NCBI GenBank assembly: GCA_017447185.1 | Contig: JAFSOC010000010.1 | Span: 1-64,000, forward strand | DNA length: 64,000 nucleotides | Reading direction: 5' to 3' | Origin: Clostridia bacterium | GTDB lineage: Bacteria; Bacillota; Clostridia; Christensenellales; Aristaeellaceae | Shown here: piece by piece, positions 23,924 through 32,358 of the stretch | Position numbering within the stretch: the first letter of the stretch is position 1 | Layout of the letters: every line of letters starts with the position of its first letter | Program-made: the position numbers and the translations under genes | Notes under the pieces: model-generated | Databases searched by the model: none | What the model saw: only the letters and a program-made list of their open reading frames with translations | Told to the model about the DNA's origin: nothing

Positions 23924-25459
23924 TTATTTTTTGTGGAAAACGATCACCCGGTCGTTGACCAGTTCGTAATAGGACGCGCCGACACCTGTCTCGTCCAGAT
24001 ATAGCCGGAACAGGACAAATACCGGTTTTTCATTGTCAACGCCATAGAACTTCCCCTGTTCGTTCCCGGTGGAATATGGAATAACAGTCGTGTTCTCATC
24101 CATTTTCGTACGGGCCATTTTGTATACATAGAATCCTTCTGCGGCTTCGGTGTTCCCCGGAAGGAACGCTGCCGCGGTTCCGTTAACCATTGAGTCAAAT
24201 ACCGTGCACACGCCGTTAAACAGGGGCCTGGCATGCAGAACCGCATTGAAATAGTGCGCCTTCCCGGTCTTTGCGTGGTTCACCCCGTATACCACAACAA
24301 AGTCCTCATCGCCTTTGAGGGTGAAGTCGGGCGTAATCAGGTAGGCCGCGTCATGAACATCCCCGTTGGCGTTAACATCATTGGAATAGGCAGTCAGGCC
24401 GTCAATAATCGAAATCTCTGTGGTCAGTTCCTCATAATCGTATTCATCCGCGTATCTGTCGATGATTGCCTTTCGGATCTGATCAAGGTTTTCCGTACAG
24501 GCCTCCACCTGCGCGGCCTCATGGACTCCGCTTCCCCTCGGCGTGAGCGGTTTCGCCTCAAATGCTTCTGACGGAATCTCCGTCTTCGGTGTCACACGGA
24601 ATACGGATGCCGTTTCCGGCAGCGCAGCCATGTAAGCATCGTAGGCTTCCCGGTCATCCGGCTGCGAAATGCGTCCAAACAGGCTGAAGGTATCCTTGCC
24701 CTTCTCCAGGCCCATTCGGTAAATCCCGGCGGGAATCTCCATGATGTTGACCATGCTTTCCGGATAGCCGGCCCCCTTCAGGGCTGCCGTCACACGGTCT
24801 CCTGTCCGGCGATTGGCGCACAGCACGATCACCGCCGTTGTTCCAAAGGGGCTGTCCCCGTCGTGCCTGGCATTGAGCATATTCACCGGCTCTCCGATGG
24901 AACCGAAAATGGTATGGTACAGGCCGGATTCCTCATTCCCGATTCCAAAGAAACCCTTCTGGTTCGAGTAATCTTTCCCTTCCTGCTGCGCCGTGAACAT
25001 CTGGTACGCGATAAACGACCAGTATTTGCAGGCCCCGGGCAGTTTTGTGACCACGATGACAGCCTCATCCTGGCGCAATTTGAAGTGGATGCCGGCCGGG
25101 TTGAAAAACGGATTCGCCGGGGCGTTTTCCACTTCCGGGTCATCATAAGCGGATGCCTTTTCTCCGTCCCAGCCCCGTTCCTCATTTCCCTTTGCCGCGT
25201 CCTGTTCCGGGGCGGGAGGCAGGTTCAGAATCAGGTAGGCTGATCCCGCATTGTTGCCGAAACAGGTCAGGAGCTTGCCTTCCGAAGCGAGCCGGAGCGT
25301 ATCAAACTCATAGAGGGTGCCTTCCTGGACATAGAATCCGTCGTCTTCCAGCAGTGTTCTGATTTCTTTCGTTGAACCTTCAGGGGGCAGACCGTTTTCT
25401 GCGCCGGCAGCGCCAATGCAGAGCATCACTGCCAGCAGGATGATCATCAGTTTCTTCAC
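23924..25459 (-). CDS. Secreted protein related to DUF1254-type proteins
   Basis: 511 residues, GTG start after GGAGGAAAG, signal peptide MKKLMIILLAVMLCIGAAGA. The sequence shows no catalytic motif I know. Segments such as KYWSFIAYQMFTAQQEGKDYSNQKGFFG, PEGSTKEIRTLLEDD and the C-terminal FVLFRLYLDETG echo the DUF1254/DUF1214 neighbour, so a distant shared fold is likely. It stands between that neighbour and the alkylsulfatase-like gene with short gaps (15 and 57 bp), consistent with one operon. Confidence 0.6.
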   Translation of the reverse strand: MKKLMIILLAVMLCIGAAGAENGLPPEGSTKEIRTLLEDDGFYVQEGTLYEFDTLRLASEGKLLTCFGNNAGSAYLILNLPPAPEQDAAKGNEERGWDGEKASAYDDPEVENAPANPFFNPAGIHFKLRQDEAVIVVTKLPGACKYWSFIAYQMFTAQQEGKDYSNQKGFFGIGNEESGLYHTIFGSIGEPVNMLNARHDGDSPFGTTAVIVLCANRRTGDRVTAALKGAGYPESMVNIMEIPAGIYRMGLEKGKDTFSLFGRISQPDDREAYDAYMAALPETASVFRVTPKTEIPSEAFEAKPLTPRGSGVHEAAQVEACTENLDQIRKAIIDRYADEYDYEELTTEISIIDGLTAYSNDVNANGDVHDAAYLITPDFTLKGDEDFVVVYGVNHAKTGKAHYFNAVLHARPLFNGVCTVFDSMVNGTAAAFLPGNTEAAEGFYVYKMARTKMDENTTVIPYSTGNEQGKFYGVDNEKPVFVLFRLYLDETGVGASYYELVNDRVIVFHKK

Positions 25460-25516
25460 GGGTATTCTTTCCTCCCGGACGCATAGAATCTGTCTTTTCC
25501 CCGTTACGGTATTCCC

Positions 25517-27493
25517 TTACGGCTCAATGATATTGAAGCTGAAGTTATAGGAAGTCATGTATTTCACCAGCCGGGCGGGTACGGTGGCGTCTCCTTCGGC
25601 CTGCAGCTTTTCAAACACTTCCGGATAACCCATCATCATGCCCATCAGCTGGAGCTTTGTGCAGGTCAGCGTACAGTCAGCGTTCGGGTCGGTCTTTCCG
25701 GGATATACAAGCAGCACACCGCTGAGGCGCCGGATAAAGTAGGTATCGCCCGTATCGGAGAGAACCAGGTTCAATGTCAGGTCGTCATCCTGGGCCGCGA
25801 TTGCGTCCGTGGCGATATCGATGAAGTCCAGGATCATATCTCCCGTCATCGACTGGCGTACATCCGTTCCGCCGTTGGCCACCATTCCGTTTTCGGTCTG
25901 GTTTCCCGTCCGCAGTTCCAGCGCACCGGTCAGGTACGCGTTGCGCCATGTGCCGCTCTCCGCCTGGTAACCGAGCTGTTCCAGTGCGTCTGCGCAAAGA
26001 TCGCGGGCCGCCTGGTTGGACGGATCGGCAAACACCAGTTCCTTCGTGACCTGTGCCACCCACTGGTATTCACCCTTTTCATAGTCGGCCCTGGCCATCT
26101 CCAGTACGCGGTCCACATCTCCCAGGTACTCCACCCATTTCTTTGCGGTGTCCTCCGGGGTCAGGAGATTCAGGTTCACAGGGTTCGCGTCGTACCATCC
26201 CATATACCGCTGGTAAACCGCCTTGATATTATGGGACAGCGTACCGTAATACTGGCGGGTATACCAGACCCGGTTCAGTTTGTCCGGCAGCTTCAGCGTG
26301 TTGCTGATTTCAGTACTGGTAAGTCCCATGTTGATATAATGCAGTGTCTGGTCATTGATATATTTGTATACGGCCGCGGTATTCTCCAGGTATACCTTGA
26401 TTTTGTCGGTGTCCCAGTGCGGCCAGTTATGGCTCTGGAACACGACATCCGTTTCGTCCCCGAAGCGCTGCTCCGCTGCCAGGATGTACTTGGCCCATGC
26501 GAGGGCATCCCGCACCTGCGCCCCGCGCAGGGTGTACAGGTTATGCATGGTGCCAGTGCAGTTTTCCGCGAGCCACAGGCCGCGGTACCTGGGGAAGTAG
26601 GCGTTCATCTCAGCAGGCGCTTCCGTGCCGGGAGTCAGCTGGAACTGTATCTCAAGGCCGTCAATGGTGATGGTTTCATCGCTGCACACTTCATATGTCG
26701 GCGCGATGAGCCCGATGTTCCCCACCGCCTGGCCCAGTCCGATACCCATCGCCATTTTCCCGGTCGCACCGGGTTTGAGCAGCACGCCATACTGATACAT
26801 GGCGCGGCGGCTCATGGCCGCATTGCAGTAGATATTTTCGGACACGGCATGCTCCAGGAAACCTTCCGGCGCCAGGATTACCACTTTGCCGGATTTCAGC
26901 TGTTCCTCCAGGGGCAGGCTCGCGTCAGCGGCGTCCTCCCGGTCCATCAGGCCCAGGATGCCGCCGTAATGGTCCACATGGGAATGGCTGTACAGCACAG
27001 CCTTGATGTCCAGCTTTCCGAAATGCTTTTCCATCAGTGCTTTTGCCGCCGCCATATCCTGGGTGCACATCAGCACATCAAACACAATCCATCCGTTGTC
27101 GGTACGGATAAAGGTGGCATTCGCCATGTCATAGCCGCGCACCTGGTAAATCCCGTCGCATACTTCAAACAGGCCCGCATACTGATTGTACAGCGTATTG
27201 CGCCACAGGCTGGGATTCACGGTGTCGGGTATGGTTTCCAGTTCGTTGACAAAGCTGTAATTGGCAACGTTCCAGACTTCATTCCCCTCATCATCGTAGA
27301 TCACCAGCGACTCTGGTGCCTCAATCAGTCCGCGCAGGGCGCATTCCTGCTCAGACACATCGGAAAAATCCAGTTTGTCGTACCAGCTTTGATTCGCTTC
27401 AACGGTGAATTCCGTTGCGGGCTTGCTCTCCGCCATCGCGGAGCACGTCAAAACCATCAGGAGCGCAAGGGTGACAGAAATAAACTTTTTCAC
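25517..27493 (-). CDS. Secreted alkylsulfatase-type MBL hydrolase (SdsA/BDS1-like)
   Basis: 658 residues. GTG start at 27493 after a strong GGAGGAGG, which also starts the signal peptide (VKKFISVTLALLMVLTCSAMA); the frame is open 30 codons further without support. The zinc motif SHSHVDHYGG (H170, H172, D174, H175) is followed by a dimerisation helix region (QRYMGWYDANPVNL) and a C-terminal SCP2-like domain. That order is the one of linear alkylsulfatases such as SdsA1 and YjcS. It would hydrolyse primary or secondary alkyl sulfates outside the membrane. First gene of the run of secreted proteins. Confidence 0.83.
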   Translation of the reverse strand: MKKFISVTLALLMVLTCSAMAESKPATEFTVEANQSWYDKLDFSDVSEQECALRGLIEAPESLVIYDDEGNEVWNVANYSFVNELETIPDTVNPSLWRNTLYNQYAGLFEVCDGIYQVRGYDMANATFIRTDNGWIVFDVLMCTQDMAAAKALMEKHFGKLDIKAVLYSHSHVDHYGGILGLMDREDAADASLPLEEQLKSGKVVILAPEGFLEHAVSENIYCNAAMSRRAMYQYGVLLKPGATGKMAMGIGLGQAVGNIGLIAPTYEVCSDETITIDGLEIQFQLTPGTEAPAEMNAYFPRYRGLWLAENCTGTMHNLYTLRGAQVRDALAWAKYILAAEQRFGDETDVVFQSHNWPHWDTDKIKVYLENTAAVYKYINDQTLHYINMGLTSTEISNTLKLPDKLNRVWYTRQYYGTLSHNIKAVYQRYMGWYDANPVNLNLLTPEDTAKKWVEYLGDVDRVLEMARADYEKGEYQWVAQVTKELVFADPSNQAARDLCADALEQLGYQAESGTWRNAYLTGALELRTGNQTENGMVANGGTDVRQSMTGDMILDFIDIATDAIAAQDDDLTLNLVLSDTGDTYFIRRLSGVLLVYPGKTDPNADCTLTCTKLQLMGMMMGYPEVFEKLQAEGDATVPARLVKYMTSYNFSFNIIEP

Positions 27494-27655
27494 GTGAATT
27501 GTTCCTCCTCCGTCCGGATATTTTAGGGGAACCGTTTTCCGGGCACTTCTGTTATTAGGTTGTCGGGTTACCTTTTGCCACATCCTTCCGGATACAGCCT
27601 CTATTCTCTATATTCGCCGCATCCCCCGTTCTTCCTTCATCATTTCTCCGTAATT

Positions 27656-28585
27656 TCAGATATCCCCGATGGCCAGCAGGTTGTCTTTTCCCATGCCGCA
27701 TACATAGGGGTTGGAATCATACTGATAGCAGAAGTCCAGGAAATCCTTTTTCTGTTCCGGATCGGACATCAGCCTGACGAGGATCTCCCGGGGAATGGTC
27801 CTGCCGTACGCTCCGGGACCGGAAAGCCGGATGTTCTTCACGCCGCAGCCTTGCAGGACACGTTCCAGTTCGTCCGGCATAAAGGTATAAGTGATGCACC
27901 AGGGCGTCTCCCCGGCCTCATATGCATCGATCTCCTGCTGCCCGCCGAACAGGCCGTCCTCCATCACCTTTTCCGCGTTCTTTTTGTCGAACCGGAAGGA
28001 CCGGATCATCTTCTCCCGGTTTTCCACGCACCAGCGGACGAAGGGATCGTCATCATCTTCGCGGAGAAAGAACTGATTCTTCTGCACCGGGTTGCACAGG
28101 TACGGCAGCGAGCCCAGCCTGCCGGAGACGCTGAACATGATCCGTTTCTTCGCCATCCGCACCAGGTCGCCGATTACCTTGTATTGATTCGGATACGTAT
28201 AGGAAATCGGTGCGTCAAAGGACATAACCAGGTCAAAGGAGCGGTCGGCATAATCCTTCAGCTCCTCCAGTGCGCCCTGCACAAACGTGATGCGGTCGGA
28301 CACCCCTTCCGCCTCGGCCAGCTCCTTCGCCTTGTCGATCATCGGCTGTGAAATGTCAAAATGGGTCACCTGGCAGCCGTGCTTGGCCAGGAGGATCGAA
28401 AAGCGCCCGCTGCCCGCGCCGCCGTCGAATACTGTCTCAATTCCGTCCAGATGTTCCAGCAGTTTCCGCTGGATATGGTCCTTCTGGATGATGTCGTCCA
28501 TATAGGTTTCTTCCCGCCGGCTCTCCAGCTCGCCCTTGTCCGGGAGATTCCACTGGCGTTCAGAGATCTTTCTGCTGTAGTCCAT
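27656..28585 (-). CDS. Class I SAM-dependent methyltransferase
   Basis: 309 residues from the ATG at 28583-28585 (RBS AAGGGG). SAM motif I reads VFDGGAGSGRFSILLAKHG, motif II HFDIS and motif IV SFDLVMSFDAPISYTYP. The N-terminus (SERQWNLPDKGE) and the long C-terminal part are not diagnostic; the substrate is unknown. It is followed on the same strand, 43 bp upstream in genome order, by the GH43 gene, and may be co-transcribed with it. Confidence 0.82.
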   Translation of the reverse strand: MDYSRKISERQWNLPDKGELESRREETYMDDIIQKDHIQRKLLEHLDGIETVFDGGAGSGRFSILLAKHGCQVTHFDISQPMIDKAKELAEAEGVSDRITFVQGALEELKDYADRSFDLVMSFDAPISYTYPNQYKVIGDLVRMAKKRIMFSVSGRLGSLPYLCNPVQKNQFFLREDDDDPFVRWCVENREKMIRSFRFDKKNAEKVMEDGLFGGQQEIDAYEAGETPWCITYTFMPDELERVLQGCGVKNIRLSGPGAYGRTIPREILVRLMSDPEQKKDFLDFCYQYDSNPYVCGMGKDNLLAIGDI

Positions 28586-28628
28586 GTTCCGCCCCTTCAC
28601 CTTTCATTCACTGTTTTTCATCATTTCG

Positions 28629-30038
28629 TCAGTCAAACCGGAAGGTCCTGAAATCCGCAGCCCCGGCGCCTTCATACGTGAAATACAGCGCATGCTTTCC
28701 GTTACCGATCGCAAGCGGCGCGGTGTGGGGCGTCCAGTTTTCCGAGGGACTCACCGGAATGCGGGCCGCCACCGGGCCGTTCCGTCCGTCCCGCACCGTG
28801 AATTCGCCGTTCGCCGTGCCCCGGGTTTCCACGGTGATCTGTTTCGCAGTCCGGATCTCAAAATACCGGTAGCCGGCGGTGGCGCCGTCCGTCATATTGC
28901 TGATGTACTGATTGGGATTGTCTTCCCGGTCCTCGCCTTCCTGGGTAAAGGCAGGATGATTCGCATCCTGCTGTTCAGGCAGGCTTTCCGTGGTGCCGTT
29001 CCGGCTGTACAGGTGGCAGGCGATCCGGGCTTCATAGCACCCCTCGTCCTTCAGCGGTCCGCCGTTCAGGCCGCAGGAGGTGATTTCCGCCTGGTGGAAT
29101 CTTTCTCCGTCAAAGCAGATTTCCTCCGCGCAGGCCTGGCGGGAAAAGAAGTGGCGGTTGGTCTGGCGATGGTAGAATACATACCATTTCCCGTTCACGA
29201 AAGCCACGCTTCCGTGGGTGTTTCCCCGATAGTTGAGGGCCTCCGTATTGCCGTTCGCGCCGATATCCGCGTTGGAAACCAGCACGCCGCCGAAACGGTA
29301 ATCCCCCAGCGGGGTGTCCGCCACGGCCCAGCAGAGCTCATGCATCAGGCAGGAGGAATAGATGAAATAGTATTTCCCGTTGATTTTGCGGACGGAGCTG
29401 GCCTCAAAGAACGGATGCGCCTCATATTCCGTTCCGTCCGCAGCATTGATGGTGGGCAGGTTATGATACGGTCCGTCCTTGACCGTGATCATGTCCTGCT
29501 CCAGTTCCATTTTCAGGCTGTCCTTGTCCACCGGAGTCTGTTTATACCGGGGGCTGTTGCCTGAAAAAAGGTAAACCCGTTTGTCATCATCGATAAAAAT
29601 GCCCGGATCGAACTGGCGGATTTCATCCGGCCGGGAGCCGAGAATCTCTCCGTTCGGCCGGCGCACAAAATCCAGGAATTCAAACGGCCCCGTGGGTTTA
29701 TCCGCCACGGCCACGCCGATTTCCTTCAGGAAATCCAGGCAGTAATAGAGATAGTATTTGCCGTCGTTTCCCCGGCATACGTCCGGTGCCCACAGCGCGT
29801 GGGCCCCGTCCGGATTCCTGGGATCCTGGGTCTTCCTGAAAATCACGCCCTCATACCGCCAGTCCGAAAGGTCCTCTTCCGGTGCCGACCAGCAGACATA
29901 GTCGTTGGCACAGTATACCTCCCCGTTGAATCTGTCGTGGCTGCCGTAGATATAAAGCCTTCCGTCAAACACCCGGGGTTCGCCGTCCGGAATATACTCA
30001 TAGCTGGGAAGATAGGGATTAAATACCTGTTTTTTCAT
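28629..30038 (-). CDS. Glycoside hydrolase family 43 with C-terminal carbohydrate-binding-like domain
   Basis: 469 residues without a signal peptide. The five-bladed propeller of GH43 is recognisable: catalytic base region EYIPDGEPRVFDGRLYIYGSHD, LWAPDVCRGNDGKYYLYYC with the modulating Asp, QFDPGIFIDDDKRVYLF, and the general acid near HPFFEASSVRKINGKYYFIYS. After about residue 320 a CBM6-like beta-sandwich follows (GYRYFEIRTAKQITVETRG...). The enzyme probably removes xylose or arabinose units from plant oligosaccharides in the cytosol. A promoter with extended -10 lies about 115 bp upstream. Confidence 0.85.
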   Translation of the reverse strand: MKKQVFNPYLPSYEYIPDGEPRVFDGRLYIYGSHDRFNGEVYCANDYVCWSAPEEDLSDWRYEGVIFRKTQDPRNPDGAHALWAPDVCRGNDGKYYLYYCLDFLKEIGVAVADKPTGPFEFLDFVRRPNGEILGSRPDEIRQFDPGIFIDDDKRVYLFSGNSPRYKQTPVDKDSLKMELEQDMITVKDGPYHNLPTINAADGTEYEAHPFFEASSVRKINGKYYFIYSSCLMHELCWAVADTPLGDYRFGGVLVSNADIGANGNTEALNYRGNTHGSVAFVNGKWYVFYHRQTNRHFFSRQACAEEICFDGERFHQAEITSCGLNGGPLKDEGCYEARIACHLYSRNGTTESLPEQQDANHPAFTQEGEDREDNPNQYISNMTDGATAGYRYFEIRTAKQITVETRGTANGEFTVRDGRNGPVAARIPVSPSENWTPHTAPLAIGNGKHALYFTYEGAGAADFRTFRFD

Positions 30039-30153
30039 GACACTTCCTCCTGTCGCATATCATGATCTGATAAACTGCGGAGCTTGCTTATTTTTTCTGC
30101 TGTTTGTCCCGGGTGGAATACCGGTTTTTGTTTTGTCAGGTTCTTTCCATCAG

Positions 30154-30162
30154 ATTATACCA
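30154..30162 (-). promoter_or_regulatory. Extended -10 promoter of the GH43 gene
   Basis: TGGTATAAT on the minus strand; no clear -35 at standard spacing. A TTGACA occurs only 8 bp upstream of the -10 and cannot pair with it. Confidence 0.45.
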
Positions 30163-30282
30163 TCACCTGTCAAACGAAACGGAATTCCCCGCCTGCCGGA
30201 CGCGCCGGGGTGCATTCATCATGGCGAAAGATCTTTTGCAGATTGAATCTGATACGTATTGATGGTAAAATACAGGTTGAAG

Positions 30283-30300
30283 CGGAAATCATTATTTCCG
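30283..30300 (+). promoter_or_regulatory. Inverted repeat upstream of the GGDEF gene
   Basis: CGGAAAT-CATT-ATTTCCG, a perfect 7-bp dyad 38 bp before the GTG start of the diguanylate cyclase. Possible operator; TATAAT lies a few bases downstream (about 30317-30322). Confidence 0.4.
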
Positions 30301-30337
30301 GTATTCTGCCAGAATCTATAATTCGGGGGACATCATC

Positions 30338-31420
30338 GTGTTTCTTGATTACATTATTCAGAACTGGGCAATGATCCTGATCGGGATTGCCTTTGCGATT
30401 TCTTTGAAAATAACAGGTTTTCAGGACAAGGCTTCTGTAAAACGGATGTATATCCTGATTGCCGGGGTATTTCTTCTTTCCATTGTCGTGTTTGAAGAGT
30501 TTTACCTGGCCGATCTCGGCGGGCATCTGATGACCCGGACCGTCCTGATGGCTGTCCGGTACAGCGCGACGCCCGTAATTGTCGCGATGGTTCTCTATAC
30601 CCTTCAGAAAAAGACAAGGTGGTATGTCTTTATACCCGCGCTTGTGCTTGCGGTGATCAATGTTATCTCTGTCTTTACCGGCATTGTTTTCAGCCTGTCG
30701 GAGAGCGGAACGCTGCAGCGCGGCCTGCTTGGCTATATTCCGTATATCGTTGCCGGGCTTTACGGCGCTTACCTGATCTATGTTCTTTATAAGCGGAGCA
30801 ACAAGCTGTATACGGAAATCATTCCGATTGCCTTCCTTGCGCTGGCTTTTGCTTCCGGCGTATTCCTGCCATTCATCTTTGGAACGAAATTTGCGCAGAT
30901 CTTCTGCCCAACCATCATGATCGCCCTGTTCGTCTATTATGTATTCTCTATCCATCAGCTGAGCAAAATTGATCCGCTGACCGGCGTGCTGAATCTCCAG
31001 GCTTTCTATGCCGACAGTACGGTCATTCCGGAGGATATCACGGCGCTGATTTCCATGGATATGAACGGCCTGAAGGAAATCAACGATACCCTGGGCCATG
31101 CTGCCGGTGACCAGGCGCTGGTTGCGGTGGCGGAATGCTTCATGGGTGAGCTGAACAGCCATCAGGCCATTTACCGCATCGGCGGGGATGAATTTGTGAT
31201 CATCTGCCGGAAAACATCGCAAAGCGAAGTGGAGGATCTGATCCAACAGATCCGGGAAAAGCTTTCCAAAACAAAGTACAGCAGTTCCATCGGATACAGT
31301 TATGCAGAGAACGGGAATAAGTCCGTCAATGAAATGCTCCGGGAATCCGATGAGAATATGTATGCCGCGAAAGCAAAGTATTATTCAGACACCCATACAG
31401 ACCGGCGGAGAAGAAGGTAA
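30338..31420 (+). CDS. Membrane GGDEF diguanylate cyclase
   Basis: 360 residues, GTG start after GGGGGA. About six to seven hydrophobic segments (1-~200) form a membrane sensor, and the GGDEF domain follows: DPLTGVLNLQAFYAD, SMDMNGLKEINDTLGHAAGDQAL and the intact active loop RIGGDEFVI. It would make cyclic di-GMP from two GTP at the membrane. No RxxD inhibitory site is evident just before the loop. It lies 53 bp upstream of the GT8 and MATE genes on the same strand, so these three may respond together. Confidence 0.87.
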   Translation: MFLDYIIQNWAMILIGIAFAISLKITGFQDKASVKRMYILIAGVFLLSIVVFEEFYLADLGGHLMTRTVLMAVRYSATPVIVAMVLYTLQKKTRWYVFIPALVLAVINVISVFTGIVFSLSESGTLQRGLLGYIPYIVAGLYGAYLIYVLYKRSNKLYTEIIPIAFLALAFASGVFLPFIFGTKFAQIFCPTIMIALFVYYVFSIHQLSKIDPLTGVLNLQAFYADSTVIPEDITALISMDMNGLKEINDTLGHAAGDQALVAVAECFMGELNSHQAIYRIGGDEFVIICRKTSQSEVEDLIQQIREKLSKTKYSSSIGYSYAENGNKSVNEMLRESDENMYAAKAKYYSDTHTDRRRRR

Positions 31421-31473
31421 AAACGGAAGAACGGTTTCAGGACTCTTGAATACGTTTTAAGGAGTATCGTTCG

Positions 31474-32358
31474 ATGAATACAGTCCGTACGATGAATATT
31501 GGATATTCCTTAAACCGGTATTATTTGCCGTATACCCTGATCAGTATGTATTCCCTTCTGACCGCGGGGAAAGGAGACCGGAACCTGCGGATTCTGCTGT
31601 CCGTGGATAAGGACCTGAGCAGGGAGGATTTGTCCCCGCTTTTCCGGATGGTTTCCGCCTTTCCGGGCTGCACGCTTGAAGCCAGATGGCCGCTTTCCAT
31701 GACCGCACGGCGTTTTACCTCGGATGAGACGTGCTGCCTCAGTCCGGATGCGGTTCAGGTGGCCTACTTCCGTCTTTTCCTTCCGGAGTTTTTCGGCAGC
31801 GAAGCGCGCTGCCTGTATCTGGACGGCGACCTGGTGATTACCCGGTCCCTGGCCGACCTGTATGATACGGAAATGGACGGGATGTGCATTGCCGGGGTTA
31901 CCGACCGGCTCTGCCTGGAGGAACCGCATCTTCGGCATCAGAAGGATGCGTGGGGCATTGAGCCGGGATATTATGTCAATGCCGGGGTGATCCTTATGAA
32001 CCTGGAGGAAATGCGCGCATCCGGCGGAGCTGCGGAATCCCTGGAACTGGCGTATACCAGGCCGTTCCGCTACCTGGACCAGGATGTTCTGAACCAGGTA
32101 TACCACGGTAAGGTCCGGCTGCTTCCGAAGGCATACAACGTATTCCCGGACGACCGGAAGGAAGACCTTGCTTTTTTGCGCAGGCTGCTCCCCGGCCGGG
32201 AAGATCTTTTTCCGGATCGGGCGCTGACAGATCCCGCCGTCATCCATTTTATCGGTCAGAAAAAGCCCTGGTCCGCCCGGGGAGTTCCTTACGGGGAATA
32301 CTGGGATGATACGGTACAGGCATATGAAAAACGCTTCAAAGCACAGGAGGCCGAATGA
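31474..32358 (+). CDS. Glycosyltransferase family 8
   Basis: 294 residues of the GT8 (LPS galactosyl/glucosyltransferase-like) family: NIGYSLNRYYLPYTLISMYSLL, the metal-binding DxD as YLDGDLVI, and GYYVNAGVILMNLEEMR. It uses a UDP-sugar with retention of configuration. The acceptor is unknown. The stop codon overlaps the ATG of the following MATE exporter (ATGA), so the two products are coupled: a glycosylated product may be exported by that MATE protein. Confidence 0.85.
   Translation: MNTVRTMNIGYSLNRYYLPYTLISMYSLLTAGKGDRNLRILLSVDKDLSREDLSPLFRMVSAFPGCTLEARWPLSMTARRFTSDETCCLSPDAVQVAYFRLFLPEFFGSEARCLYLDGDLVITRSLADLYDTEMDGMCIAGVTDRLCLEEPHLRHQKDAWGIEPGYYVNAGVILMNLEEMRASGGAAESLELAYTRPFRYLDQDVLNQVYHGKVRLLPKAYNVFPDDRKEDLAFLRRLLPGREDLFPDRALTDPAVIHFIGQKKPWSARGVPYGEYWDDTVQAYEKRFKAQEAE

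Noticed and set aside
30163-30180. TTGACA near the GH43 promoter
   Set aside because: Only 8 bp from the -10, so it cannot serve as its -35.
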